This document shows positions 40,578-49,092 of a stretch of 64,000 bases of DNA, one piece after another (the first letter of the stretch is position 1; each line of letters opens with the position of its first letter). The notes beneath the pieces were generated by a model, which saw only the letters and a program-made list of their open reading frames with translations, ran no database searches and was not told the DNA's origin. This DNA comes from CANJIV01 sp046330225 (GTDB lineage Bacteria > Actinomycetota > Thermoleophilia > Solirubrobacterales > Solirubrobacteraceae): assembly GCA_046330225.1 (NCBI GenBank), contig JAXLTD010000001.1, positions 1 to 64,000 of the forward strand, given 5' to 3'. The position numbers were made by a program, and so were the translations under genes.

Positions 40578-41798
40578 TCAGCTGGCGACCGGCAGGCTGG
40601 CCGCGGCGGCGAGGAAGGCGTCGGTGGCCTCGAGGTAGCGCGGGAATGTGAACTCACGCGCCCGGCCATAGGCGCTCTGCACCCGGCTCGCGGCGGCGGC
40701 GGGCTCCCGCAGCGTCTCGGCCACCGCCCGGGCACACCCCGCAGCGTCGGCCCGCTCGAAGAACAGCGCGTCCTGCCCGTCGCGCAGCACCTCGGGGATG
40801 CCGCCCACCCGGGAGGCCACGATCGGCAAGCGCGCTCGTGCGGCCTCGAGCGCCGTCATCGGCGCCGGCTCGTCCCACACCGAGGCGATCACCGTGAGGC
40901 TCGCGCGGCCCATGGCGGCCTTCAGCGCGGGCTCGTCGAGCGGCCCGAGGAACTCGATCCGGTCGCTGGCGCCCGCGGCGGCCGCGATGCCCTCCACCTC
41001 GGAGCGCGTCCCGGGATCGATCGGGCCCGCGAACCGCACCCGCACGGCGAGTCCGTCGGAGGCGAGCAGGCCCTGGGCCGTGGCGACGACGTCGGGCCCC
41101 TTCTCGGGGCTGACCCGGCCGACGCAGATGATCGAGGGTTCGGGGTCCGGGTCCCGCGGAATGCCGTCCAGCGCGTCGACGCGGGGGGTCACGGGAAGGA
41201 GGACCTCCTCCAGGACGGCGTCGTAGACCGCCGGCACGGGGACGGTGGACTTCATGTACTCGCTGTTCCACAGCACGCCGACCGGCCGGCGGGCCGCGAA
41301 CTCCAGCCGCAGACCAGGGAGGCGGTTCACCGCCCGGCAGCACTGCGCCCAGGCCCAGCGGACGCCGTCGTCGTCGCCGAGCAGGTGGCGCAGGAACAGA
41401 TCCCCGGTGTAGAGGCGGCCGAACCAGTGCTCGCAGATCCGGTAGGCCAGCGGGATCGGCTCGGCATCCAGCACGCGCAGGGCGGCGTGGGGGATGCCGG
41501 CGCCGTTCCACACGAAGGCGAGGTCGGGGCGGAACCCGCGCAGCGTCGCCCGCATGAGGTCCGCCGCGGGGCGAGCGGCGGCCGGCGCCCGCAGGGACTC
41601 GGCCTTCGTGCCGGCCGTGAAGAGCCGCAGGCCGCGGCGCACGCCGGGCTCGGGGCCGTCGGGATGCGGGCGGACGTCGGACGTGAGGACGTAGACGTCG
41701 TGGCGCGTGCGCAGATGGCTGACCACGTGCGCGCACTCGACCTCGTACCCGCCGACCACGGCAGGCGGGTAGCGGTTGGAGACGACGAGGATCTTCAT
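40578..41798 (-). CDS. glycosyltransferase family 4
   Basis: A 406-residue GT-B enzyme: N-terminal 'MKILVVSNRYPPAVVGGYEV' then ECAHVVSHLRTRHDVYVLT, and C-terminal 'SIICVGRVSPEKGPDVVATA' (R-x4-K), 'RIEFLGPLDEPALKAAMGRA', then 'IASVWDEPAPMTALEAARAR' (E-x7-E). This is the typical layout of sugar transferases in exopolysaccharide loci. It converges with the deacetylase gene (six bases apart) and diverges from the next glycosyltransferase, with about 135 bases between the starts that probably hold both promoters. Confidence 0.9.
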   Translation of the reverse strand: MKILVVSNRYPPAVVGGYEVECAHVVSHLRTRHDVYVLTSDVRPHPDGPEPGVRRGLRLFTAGTKAESLRAPAAARPAADLMRATLRGFRPDLAFVWNGAGIPHAALRVLDAEPIPLAYRICEHWFGRLYTGDLFLRHLLGDDDGVRWAWAQCCRAVNRLPGLRLEFAARRPVGVLWNSEYMKSTVPVPAVYDAVLEEVLLPVTPRVDALDGIPRDPDPEPSIICVGRVSPEKGPDVVATAQGLLASDGLAVRVRFAGPIDPGTRSEVEGIAAAAGASDRIEFLGPLDEPALKAAMGRASLTVIASVWDEPAPMTALEAARARLPIVASRVGGIPEVLRDGQDALFFERADAAGCARAVAETLREPAAAASRVQSAYGRAREFTFPRYLEATDAFLAAAASLPVAS

Positions 41799-41933
41799 GG
41801 CGCTCCCGCGGCGGGCGCCGGCAGGGGGCGGCGATGATACTGTCGCCCGCCCTCTCCGGGGCGCCGCGGACGCCGCGGGAGCCCGCCCGCGGCCGCTCCA
41901 GGCCGGTGCGCTCCGGACTGTTGGACCATCACG

Positions 41934-43079
41934 ATGAAACAGGCGTACATCTGCGCGTTCCCGCCCACGCTCGGCAGCGGCCGGGCGATGCGGACGTACA
42001 CGTGCGTCCGCGCGCTCGCGAGTTTCGCGCCGCTGGACTTCGTCTACGCCGATCCGGACGGCGCCGAGCCGGCGCCGGAGTACCGCGCGATCCCGGGAGT
42101 CGAGCTGCGCCCGGTGCGGCCCTCGCGCGGGGCCGCCCGCGGCCTGGCCTACGGACGGATGGTGGCGACGGGCACCCCGGAGCCGCTCGCTCGGGGATGC
42201 TCGCCCGAATTCGTCGCCGCGGCCCGGTCAGCAGCCGCAGGGGGCTACTCCCGCGTCGTGGCCGACATGCACGGGGCCGCGGCCCTGCTGCAGCGGGGCC
42301 AGGCGATGCGTGCCGTCTACAACGCCCAGAACCTCGAATCCCAGCGCCGCCAGATGACCGGGCCCGAGCGCTCGCGGGGGCAGGCCCGCATGCGGCGCTT
42401 CGAGCAGCGGCTCTTTGCCGCGGCCGCCCAGACGTGGATGGTGAGCCGGGCCGACCTCGACGGCGCCCGCGCCCTCGCCCCCGGCGCCGACATCCGCTAC
42501 GTCCCGAACGCCGTCGACGTGGCCGGGATCGCTCCGGCCGGGCCGGCGGCCGGGGCGGCCACCGTGCTGATGGTCGCCGACTACACCTACGAGCCGAATA
42601 TCCAGGGCGCCGATTGGATGGCCGGGCAGGTCATGCCCGCGCTGTGGCGCGAGCGCGGGGACGCGCGGCTGCGGCTGGTCGGGAAAGGCCTGGCGGCGGA
42701 CCGCTTCGGAGGTGATGAGCGCATCGAGGTTGCCGGCTTCGTCGACGACCTCGCGGCCGCCTACGCCGAGGCCGGCTGCGTCTGCGTGCCGCTCCTCGAG
42801 GGCGGGGGCTCGCCGCTGAAGTTCATCGAGGCGCTCGCCTACGGGATGCCGGTCGTCGGCACCTCCCTCGCGGCGGCGGGCCTCGAAGTCACCGCCGGGA
42901 CCGACTTCCTCGAAGCCGACGATCCCGGCGCCTTCGCGGCGGCGCTCGCCCGCGTCCTGGCGGGCGCGGCGCCGCGGATCGGGCCGGCCGGCCGGGCCCT
43001 GGCCGAGCGTGAGTACTCGATCCAGGCGCTCGCACGGGCCATGGGGCCTCCGGACGGCGCCGGCGCAGCGGCGGCGTAA
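41934..43079 (+). CDS. glycosyltransferase family 4
   Basis: A 381-residue GT-B enzyme starting 'MKQAYICAFPPTLGSGRAMR'. The C-terminal domain has 'ATVLMVADYTYEPNIQGADW' and 'RIEVAGFVDDLAAAYAEAGC', then 'VPLLEGGGSPLKFIEALAYG' (donor-binding E-x7-E with the GGGSPLK loop), typical of WsaF/GT4 glycan transferases. It is convergent with the epimerase gene. Its acceptor is unknown. Confidence 0.9.
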   Translation: MKQAYICAFPPTLGSGRAMRTYTCVRALASFAPLDFVYADPDGAEPAPEYRAIPGVELRPVRPSRGAARGLAYGRMVATGTPEPLARGCSPEFVAAARSAAAGGYSRVVADMHGAAALLQRGQAMRAVYNAQNLESQRRQMTGPERSRGQARMRRFEQRLFAAAAQTWMVSRADLDGARALAPGADIRYVPNAVDVAGIAPAGPAAGAATVLMVADYTYEPNIQGADWMAGQVMPALWRERGDARLRLVGKGLAADRFGGDERIEVAGFVDDLAAAYAEAGCVCVPLLEGGGSPLKFIEALAYGMPVVGTSLAAAGLEVTAGTDFLEADDPGAFAAALARVLAGAAPRIGPAGRALAEREYSIQALARAMGPPDGAGAAAA

Positions 43080-43106
43080 GCCCCTCTGCCCGACGCGCCC
43101 TGGTGA

Positions 43107-44057
43107 TCAGGCGGCGTCGGCGAGGGCCGCGACGGTCGCGGCGATGCCCGCTTCGAGGCCGGTGGCCGGCACCCACCCCAGATCACGGCGCGCCCGGCCG
43201 GCGTCGAGGCAGCTGCGGCGCACGCCCTCTGAGAAGCCGGGGCGGAACTCCGGCTCGGCTTCCACGCCGGCCGCGCCGGCGATCACGTCCAGCAGGCCCT
43301 GCACCGAGGTCTCGCGCCCGCAGCCGACGTTGTACGGCCCCTCGAGCCCGGCGTCGGCCGCGGCGAGGGTCGCCGCGACGACATCGCCGACGTAGACGTA
43401 GTCGCGGGTCTGCAGCCCGTCCCCAAAGATCGTCGGCGTCCGGCCTTCGAGCAGGCAGCTGGCGAAGATCGCCACCACGCCGGCCTCGCCGTGCGGATCC
43501 TGGCGGGGCCCGTAGACGTTGGCGTAGCGCACGATGGTCGGAGCGATGCCGTGCATGCGGCCGTAGAGGCGGCAGTACTCCTCGGCGGCGAACTTGCTCT
43601 GCCCGTACGGCGAGACCGGATGGGCTGGCGCAGTCTCCGGCGTGGGAATCACGTCCGGATCGCCGTAGATCGCGCCGCCGGTGGAGGCGAAGACGAACCG
43701 CTGGGCGCCGGCGGCCCGGGCGCCCTCGAGCAGGTTGACCGTGCCGCCGACGTTGACCGCCGCATCCCGGGCGGGGTCGGCGACCGAGCTGTGGACGTCG
43801 ATCTGGGCGGCGAGGTGAAAGACCGCCTCGGGCCGCTCGGTCGACATCACGTGGCGCATCGCGCTGGCCTCGGTGATGTCGAGCTCGTACAGGGTCGCGC
43901 CGGCGCCGAGCGCCGACTGGAGATTCGCGCGGCTGCCGCGGGACAGGTTGTCGACGATGGCCACGCGGACGCCGCGGGCGACGAGCGCGTCGACGAGGTT
44001 GGAGCCGATGAAGCCGGCGCCGCCGGTCACGACGGCGCTCGTGAACGAGGCGGTCAC
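43107..44057 (-). CDS. NAD-dependent sugar epimerase/dehydratase (UDP-glucose 4-epimerase-like)
   Basis: A 316-residue extended short-chain dehydrogenase. It has the Rossmann motif 'VVTGGAGFIGSNLVDALVAR', 'VAIVDNLSRGSRANLQSALG' and 'VFHLAAQIDVHSSVADPARD'. The catalytic 'VSPYGQSKFAAEEYCRLYGR' (Y-x3-K) follows, with 'RYANVYGPRQDPHGEAGVVA'. This pattern is closest to UDP-glucose 4-epimerase/WbpP-like enzymes that supply nucleotide sugars. Its ATG overlaps the stop of the upstream membrane protein gene (ATGA), so they form a pair. Confidence 0.9.
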   Translation of the reverse strand: MTASFTSAVVTGGAGFIGSNLVDALVARGVRVAIVDNLSRGSRANLQSALGAGATLYELDITEASAMRHVMSTERPEAVFHLAAQIDVHSSVADPARDAAVNVGGTVNLLEGARAAGAQRFVFASTGGAIYGDPDVIPTPETAPAHPVSPYGQSKFAAEEYCRLYGRMHGIAPTIVRYANVYGPRQDPHGEAGVVAIFASCLLEGRTPTIFGDGLQTRDYVYVGDVVAATLAAADAGLEGPYNVGCGRETSVQGLLDVIAGAAGVEAEPEFRPGFSEGVRRSCLDAGRARRDLGWVPATGLEAGIAATVAALADAA

Positions 44058-44755
44058 CCGGCGGACTCTAGTCGCCGGGCCCGGCGGCGCTCCCCCTGGT
44101 CACGCCGCCGGTCCGGCAGCGAATGCAGCGCGGTGAGCAGCGCGAGCACCCACAGCGAGGATCCGGTCATCTCCAGCGACTCCTCCGGGACGATCATCCA
44201 GGCGTGAATCAGCCGGTCGCCGTCGTACTGGAGGTACTCGAACACTTGGGCGACGAACCAGGCCGCCGCTCCAAGCGCCCACAGCACGGAGCCGCTGCGG
44301 CTCCGGAACGAGAACAGCGCCCGCAGCCACCCGAACCCGGCCACGGCGACGAGCGGGGCATAGAGCAGCTGCCAGTCGACTCCGGTGGCGGCCTCGAGCC
44401 GCTCGTGGATCGAGGTCAGCTCATCGAGGCACATGAACGCGAAGAGCACGGCGAGTGCCCACCACCACACGGGCCGCAGCCGGGAGGCCGGCCCGGCCCG
44501 GGCCAGACGCGCGGCGAGGAACGCCGCCCAGCCGAGCACGCCTGCGGAGAAGACGGCTGGGACGACCCACTCGCGATCGAGATCGAAGATCCAGAGCGGC
44601 CCGAAGTCGACCGTCATCGCGCCGATCCCCAACGCGGTGAGCGTGGCGATCACCGCGCCGAGCACCGCAGCGACGCGCCGCACCGCCGGCACGGGCTCCC
44701 GTGACCGCTCTGCGGCCGTCGGCATGCGCGCCGAGTCCGCCGGCGGGAACGACAT
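44054..44755 (-). CDS. hypothetical membrane protein, about six spans
   Basis: A 233-residue protein starting at ATG 44755 (a later ATG at 44725 is possible). Hydrophobic segments include 'VAAVLGAVIATLTALGIGAM', 'VVPAVFSAGVLGWAAFLAAR', 'WWWALAVLFAFMCLDELTS', 'WQLLYAPLVAVAGFGWL', 'WALGAAAWFVAQVFEYLQYD' and 'SSLWVLALLTALH'. Acidic residues within the helices (FMCLDELTSIHE, EESLEMTGSS) resemble a family of actinobacterial membrane proteins with conserved D/E and H/E residues. No function is known to me. It is co-translated with the epimerase. Confidence 0.7.
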   Translation of the reverse strand: MSFPPADSARMPTAAERSREPVPAVRRVAAVLGAVIATLTALGIGAMTVDFGPLWIFDLDREWVVPAVFSAGVLGWAAFLAARLARAGPASRLRPVWWWALAVLFAFMCLDELTSIHERLEAATGVDWQLLYAPLVAVAGFGWLRALFSFRSRSGSVLWALGAAAWFVAQVFEYLQYDGDRLIHAWMIVPEESLEMTGSSLWVLALLTALHSLPDRRRDQGERRRARRLESAG

Positions 44756-44937
44756 TCGCGGTCCCTCCGATCGACGTATCCCTCTCCCGCGAGAACCCTC
44801 CCGAATTCCGCACACCGGCGCGAGTTCTGACGCGCCAACTTTCTGCGGGCCGGACCGGGAGGGTCGATTCTGCTGAGGTCAGCCGTGGAGTCAGTGAACG
44901 CGGCGAACGGCGCTGCGTCCGAATCGGAGGTCCACCC

Positions 44938-45333
44938 ATGAAGTACATGCTCGCCATCCACGCCGACGAGTCCCGCTGGGGAAGCGCCACGCCGGAGGAG
45001 ATCGGCGGCTGGATGGCCGCGTACCAGCGCTTCACCGACGCGGCCACCGAGGCCGGCGTCATGTCCGCCGGCGACGGCCTGCAGCCGTCCTCCACCGCGA
45101 CGACCGTGCGCGTCCGCGACGGCGAGACGCTCCTCACGGACGGCCCGTTCGCCGAGACGAAGGAGCAGCTCAACGGCTTCTACATCCTCGACGTCGCGAG
45201 CCTCGACGACGCGCTCGCCTGGGCGGCGCGGATCCCCGACGCCGCCGGCGGCGCCGTGGAGGTCCGGCCCGTGATGATCTATGACGAGATGCCGGCGCCC
45301 GCCGCGGACGCCACAGCGGGGGCGGCCTCCTGA
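44938..45333 (+). CDS. YCII/DGPF-domain protein
   Basis: A 131-residue protein with the signature 'LLTDGPFAETKEQLNGFYIL' and 'VEVRPVMIYDEMP'. The start ATG 44938 is preceded by CGGAGG. DGPF proteins are commonly encoded beside ECF sigma factors of the ECF42 type, as here, where the next gene overlaps its stop. They are thought to work in the same stress-response pathway, but their biochemical function is not settled. Confidence 0.9.
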   Translation: MKYMLAIHADESRWGSATPEEIGGWMAAYQRFTDAATEAGVMSAGDGLQPSSTATTVRVRDGETLLTDGPFAETKEQLNGFYILDVASLDDALAWAARIPDAAGGAVEVRPVMIYDEMPAPAADATAGAAS

Positions 45334-46592
45334 CCGACCCGCGCGCTGCCGGCGACCGCCTGTTCCGGGAGGAGTCGGGACGGGCGGTCGCCACGCTGGC
45401 CCGGGCCACGGGCGACCTCGACCTCGCCGAGGAGGCCGTGCAGGACGCGTTCGTGGTCGCGATGGAGCGCTGGCCTCGGGACGGCCTGCCGCCGAATCCG
45501 GCGGCGTGGATCCTCGTGACCGCCCGGCGGCGGGCGATCGATCGGATCCGCCGGGTGCAGGCCGGGGCCCGCGCCGCGGCGGCGCTCGCCGCGCTCGAGA
45601 CGCTCTCGACCCCCGGGCCCGACGGCCTCGCCAACGCCGACCCTGACGTGGACGCCTATCCCGACGACCGGCTGCGCCTGATGTTCACGTGCTGCCATCC
45701 GGCCCTCTCCCGCGAGGCGCAGGTGGCGCTGACCCTGCGGCTGCTCGGCGGACTCACGACGGAGGAGATCGCCCGGGCCTTCCTCGTGCCCGAGGCGACG
45801 ATGGCCCAGCGGCTGGTGCGCGCCAAGCGCAAGGTCCGGGCCACCAACATCCCGTTCGAGGTCCCGGGCCCGGACGCCCTCCCGGCGCGCCTCGACGCGG
45901 TCCTCGCCGTGCTCTACCTCGTCTTCAACGAGGGGTACTTCGCCACCAGCGGGCCGGACCTGATCCGCGCCGACCTCAGCGGCGAGGCGATTCGCCTGGC
46001 CCGGATGCTGCTCGGCCTGGCCCCAGATGCGGCCGAGGCCGCAGGCCTGCTGGCGCTCATGCTGCTGACGGACGCGCGCCGCGCCGCCCGCACCGGCCGG
46101 GACGGCCGGGCCGTCACGCTCGAGCACCAGGATCGTGGCCGCTGGGATCGGGAACGGATCGCCGAGGGGCTGGCCCTGACCGAGCGGGCGCTCGGCGCCG
46201 GGCCACCCGGCCCGTACGCGCTCCAGGCCGCGATCGCGGCCGAGCACGCGCGCGCGGCGACCGCCGGCGAGACCGACTGGCCGCGGATCGCCAGGCTCTA
46301 CGGGCGCCTGGCCGCGGCGGTCCCAAGTGCGGCGGTCGAGCTGAACCGGGCCGTCGCGATCGGGATGGCCGACGGCCCGGCGGCCGGGCTTGCGCTGCTC
46401 GACGCGCTCGAGGCGCAGGGGCGCCTCGCCGGCGCGCGGCTCGTCCCGTCGGCGCGGGCCGACTTCCTCCGCCGGCTTGGGCGCCCCTCCGAAGCGGCGG
46501 CCGCGTACCGGGACGCGATCGCGCAGGCCGGCAATCCGGTCGAGCGGGACTACCTCGCCGGCCGCCTGGCCGAGGCCGAAGCCGGGACGTAG
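45330..46592 (+). CDS. ECF42-type RNA polymerase sigma factor with C-terminal TPR-like extension
   Basis: A 420-residue sigma-70-like factor. Region 2 is 'RAVATLARATGDLDLAEEAV' with 'AMERWPRDGLPPNPAAWILV' and 'ARRRAIDRIRRVQAG'. Region 4 is 'ALTLRLLGGLTTEEIARAFL' with 'EATMAQRLVRAKRKVRATNI'. The long helical extension ('VLAVLYLVFNEGYFATSGPD' onward, DUF6596-like) is diagnostic for ECF42, which lacks an obvious anti-sigma factor. Region 2 demands a start upstream of GTG 45438. The only in-frame candidates are CTG codons, and CTG 45330 overlaps the TGA of the DGPF gene (CTGA), consistent with coupled non-canonical initiation. A missed frameshift is the alternative. Confidence 0.85.
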   Translation: MTDPRAAGDRLFREESGRAVATLARATGDLDLAEEAVQDAFVVAMERWPRDGLPPNPAAWILVTARRRAIDRIRRVQAGARAAAALAALETLSTPGPDGLANADPDVDAYPDDRLRLMFTCCHPALSREAQVALTLRLLGGLTTEEIARAFLVPEATMAQRLVRAKRKVRATNIPFEVPGPDALPARLDAVLAVLYLVFNEGYFATSGPDLIRADLSGEAIRLARMLLGLAPDAAEAAGLLALMLLTDARRAARTGRDGRAVTLEHQDRGRWDRERIAEGLALTERALGAGPPGPYALQAAIAAEHARAATAGETDWPRIARLYGRLAAAVPSAAVELNRAVAIGMADGPAAGLALLDALEAQGRLAGARLVPSARADFLRRLGRPSEAAAAYRDAIAQAGNPVERDYLAGRLAEAEAGT

Positions 46593-46648
46593 GTGCGCCC
46601 CGGCCGAGCCGCGGCGCGGGCGGCGGCCCTCGGTACCCTTGCCCGCTC

Positions 46649-47911
46649 ATGCCCGGCACGATCGTCATGAAGTTCGGCGGCACCTCGGTCGCCAGCGCGG
46701 AGCGCCTCCGGCGCGCCGCCGAGCGCATGGTCGCCCACAAGGAGGCCGGCGAGCGCGTCGTCGCGGTCCTCTCGGCCCGCGGATCCACCACAGACGACCT
46801 CGTCGCGATGGCCCACGAGGTCTCGCCGCTTCCCGACCCGCGCGAGATGGACATGCTGCTCAGCACCGGTGAGCGGATCTCCTGCGCGCTGTGCGCGATG
46901 ATCCTCAAGGACCTCGGGCACCAGGCGATCTCCCTCACCGGGTCCCAGGCGGGCATCGTCACCGACACCTCTCACACGAAGGCGCGGATCGTCGACGTGC
47001 GGGCCGACCGCATCCAGCAGGGCCTGGACCAGGGCGCGATCGTGCTCGTCGCCGGGTTCCAGGGCGTGTCCACTGCCCACGACGTGACGACGCTGGGCCG
47101 CGGCGGGTCGGACACGACCGCGGTCGCCGTCGCCGCCGCGCTCAACGCCGAGGTGTGCGAGATCTACACCGACGTCGCGGGCGTGTTCAGCGCCGATCCG
47201 CGCCTCGTGCCCGACGCCCGCAAGCTCCCGGTCGTCTCGTTCGAGGAGATGCTCGAGATGGCCGCGTCGGGCGCCAAGGTCCTCCAGCTGCGCTCGGTCG
47301 AGTACGCCCGCAACCACGGCGTGCGCATCCACTGCCGGTCCAGCTTCGAGGACGGCCCCGGTACCGTTGTGCTCGGAGAAGGCGAGACCATGGAACAGCC
47401 CCTCATCACTGCCGTCACCCACTCGACCGACGAGGCGCGCGTCACGCTGCTCGGCGTGCCCGACGAGCCTGGCGTCGCCGGCCGGATCTTCTCCACGCTG
47501 GCCGACGCGAACGTCAACGTCGACATGATCATCCAGAACGAGCCGGTCTCCGACGGGGAGCAGGCGGACATGTCGTTCACGGTCCCGCGGTCAGACGTCG
47601 CGACCGCGACGGCCACGCTCGAGTCGATGCTCGCGAGCCTCGGGATCGGCAGCGTCGCTACCGACGAGGAGATGGGCAAGGTCTCGATCGTGGGCGCCGG
47701 CATGAAGTCCCACCCCGGCGTGGCCGCCAAGGTGTTCCAGACGCTGGGGGAGGAGGGCATCAACATCGAGATGATCGCCACCTCCCCGATCAAGATCTCC
47801 TGCGTGATCCGGGGCGACCAGGTGCCCCAGGCCGTGCGCGCACTGCACGCCGCTTTCGAGCTCGGAGCCAACACGATCCGGGCCGAGCAGCCGTTCGGAG
47901 CCTCGGCGTGA
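46649..47911 (+). CDS. lysC: aspartate kinase
   Basis: A 420-residue enzyme that phosphorylates aspartate, the first step to lysine, threonine, methionine and diaminopimelate. The kinase domain has 'MKFGGTSVASAERLRRAAE', 'STGERISCALCAMILKDLG', 'VTTLGRGGSDTTAVAVAAAL' and 'EIYTDVAGVFSADPRLVPDA'. Two C-terminal ACT domains ('ARVTLLGVPDEPGVAGRIFS', 'MGKVSIVGAGMKSHPGVAAK') mediate feedback inhibition. The start is ATG 46649; the longer open frame to 45689 is antisense-like sequence over the sigma gene. An internal start for a separate regulatory chain is likely (see the nested feature). asd follows with a GTGA overlap. Confidence 0.95.
   Translation: MPGTIVMKFGGTSVASAERLRRAAERMVAHKEAGERVVAVLSARGSTTDDLVAMAHEVSPLPDPREMDMLLSTGERISCALCAMILKDLGHQAISLTGSQAGIVTDTSHTKARIVDVRADRIQQGLDQGAIVLVAGFQGVSTAHDVTTLGRGGSDTTAVAVAAALNAEVCEIYTDVAGVFSADPRLVPDARKLPVVSFEEMLEMAASGAKVLQLRSVEYARNHGVRIHCRSSFEDGPGTVVLGEGETMEQPLITAVTHSTDEARVTLLGVPDEPGVAGRIFSTLADANVNVDMIIQNEPVSDGEQADMSFTVPRSDVATATATLESMLASLGIGSVATDEEMGKVSIVGAGMKSHPGVAAKVFQTLGEEGINIEMIATSPIKISCVIRGDQVPQAVRALHAAFELGANTIRAEQPFGASA
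47390..47911 (+). CDS. aspartate kinase beta subunit from internal start
   Basis: ATG 47390 is in frame with lysC and preceded by GGAGAAGG 8-9 bases upstream. It would give a 173-residue chain (MEQPLITAVTHSTDEARVTL...) holding only the two ACT domains. Overlapping lysC alpha/beta genes with exactly this arrangement are established in Corynebacterium and Bacillus, where the alpha2-beta2 enzyme senses lysine (and threonine). The site and spacing here support the same arrangement, but its use is inferred. Confidence 0.6.
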   Translation: MEQPLITAVTHSTDEARVTLLGVPDEPGVAGRIFSTLADANVNVDMIIQNEPVSDGEQADMSFTVPRSDVATATATLESMLASLGIGSVATDEEMGKVSIVGAGMKSHPGVAAKVFQTLGEEGINIEMIATSPIKISCVIRGDQVPQAVRALHAAFELGANTIRAEQPFGASA

Positions 47912-48945
47912 GCGTCGGCCGGCTCGCGGTGGTCGGCGCGACGGGCGCCGTGGGCGAGATCATGCTCCGGACGCTCGAGCGCCGCGGCTTCGACGCCGGG
48001 GAGATCGTGCCGTTTGCCTCGGCCCGGTCGGCGGGCTCCAAGCTGCCCGGCTACGGGACGATCCAGCCGCTCGACGACCAGACGATCCAGGGCTTCGACC
48101 TGGCGCTCTTCTCCGCGGGCGGGTCGACCTCGCGGGAGTGGGCGCCGCGCTTCGCTGCCGCCGGGGCGATCGTGATCGACAACTCCTCCGCCTTCCGGAT
48201 GGACCCGGATGTTCCCCTCGTCGTCGCCGAGGTCAACCCCGAGGCGATCGACCGTGCGCCGAAGGGCGTCGTCGCCAACCCGAACTGCACGACGATGGTC
48301 GTGATGCTGCCGGCCAAGGCCCTGCACGACGCTTTCGGCCTGACGGAGATGGTGGCGACGAGCTTCCAGGCCGCGGGCGGCGCCGGGCGCAAGGGGATCG
48401 ACGAGCTCGCCGAGCAGATCCCGGTCGTCGGCGCCGAGCTGGACCTCCTGATCGACGACGGGCACTCGGCGGCGCGCAAGTACGAGGCCTCGGTCCACGC
48501 GAACACGCTCGCCTACAACGTCGTGCCGCTGCTCGGGACCGTGGGGGAGAACGGCTACACCGACGAGGAGATGAAGCTTCAGAACGAGTCGCGCAAGATC
48601 CTGGGGATTCCCGACCTGCGCATGAGCCCGACCTGCGTGCGCGTGCCGGTGATGGTCGGCCACGCCGTCGAGGTCCGGGCCCGCTTCGCCCAGCCGGTCG
48701 ACCTCGGCGCCGCGCTCGCGGCGCTGGAGGCATTCCCCAACCTCGTCCTCGAGCCGGCGCCGACGCCGCTCGAATGGGCCGGGCGCGACGACACCGCCGT
48801 CGGCCGCGTGCGCGCCGACCTCGGCGACGACTGCGCGCTCAACTTCTTCGTGGTCGGCGACAACCTGCTCAAGGGCGCCGCGCTGAACACCGTGCAGCTC
48901 GCCGAGCTCGCGGTGCGCCGCGGGCTCGTCGGCGCGGCGGCGTAG
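47908..48945 (+). CDS. asd: aspartate-semialdehyde dehydrogenase
   Basis: A 345-residue NADPH-dependent enzyme that reduces aspartyl phosphate to aspartate semialdehyde. The N-terminal Rossmann motif is 'RLAVVGATGAVGEIMLRTLE', then 'LALFSAGGSTSREWAPRFAA'. The active-site Cys is in 'VANPNCTTMVVMLPAKAL', the substrate residues in 'SFQAAGGAGRKGIDELAEQI', and the catalytic His region in 'PTCVRVPVMVGHAVEVRARF'. The start GTG 47908 overlaps the lysC stop, so the two consecutive enzymes are co-translated. After its stop come tandem GC repeats and palindromic repeat E. Confidence 0.97.
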   Translation: MSVGRLAVVGATGAVGEIMLRTLERRGFDAGEIVPFASARSAGSKLPGYGTIQPLDDQTIQGFDLALFSAGGSTSREWAPRFAAAGAIVIDNSSAFRMDPDVPLVVAEVNPEAIDRAPKGVVANPNCTTMVVMLPAKALHDAFGLTEMVATSFQAAGGAGRKGIDELAEQIPVVGAELDLLIDDGHSAARKYEASVHANTLAYNVVPLLGTVGENGYTDEEMKLQNESRKILGIPDLRMSPTCVRVPVMVGHAVEVRARFAQPVDLGAALAALEAFPNLVLEPAPTPLEWAGRDDTAVGRVRADLGDDCALNFFVVGDNLLKGAALNTVQLAELAVRRGLVGAAA

Positions 48946-48986
48946 GGCGCCCGGGCGGCGGCGCCGCTTCGCCGCCGAGGCCGCTG

Positions 48987-49037
48987 CCGCTCCCCCCGCC
49001 GGGGCCGCTCCCCCCGCCGGGGCCGCTCCCCCCCGCG
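48987..49037 (+). repeat. 18-bp tandem repeat, about three copies
   Basis: Head-to-tail copies of CCGCTCCCCCCGCCGGGG start at 48987 and 49005, with a shorter third copy from 49023. The array lies just after asd and leads directly into palindromic repeat E. Confidence 0.85.
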
Positions 49038-49040
49038 CGC

Positions 49041-49092
49041 CGTTCTCGTGCGTCCCAGCCACCGATTCAGTGGCTCAGGCGCGCCGGTTGGC
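49041..49092 (+). repeat. palindromic repeat unit E
   Basis: A single unit: CGTTCTCGTGCGTC, the stem AGCCACCGATTCAGTGGCT and the right arm GGCGCGCCGGTTGG. It overlaps the 3' end of the AbiEi/DUF559-type gene on the minus strand, supplying its last codons and its TGA stop (49075-49077). Units F and G lie on the other side of that gene, so the gene is bracketed by repeats. Confidence 0.8.
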
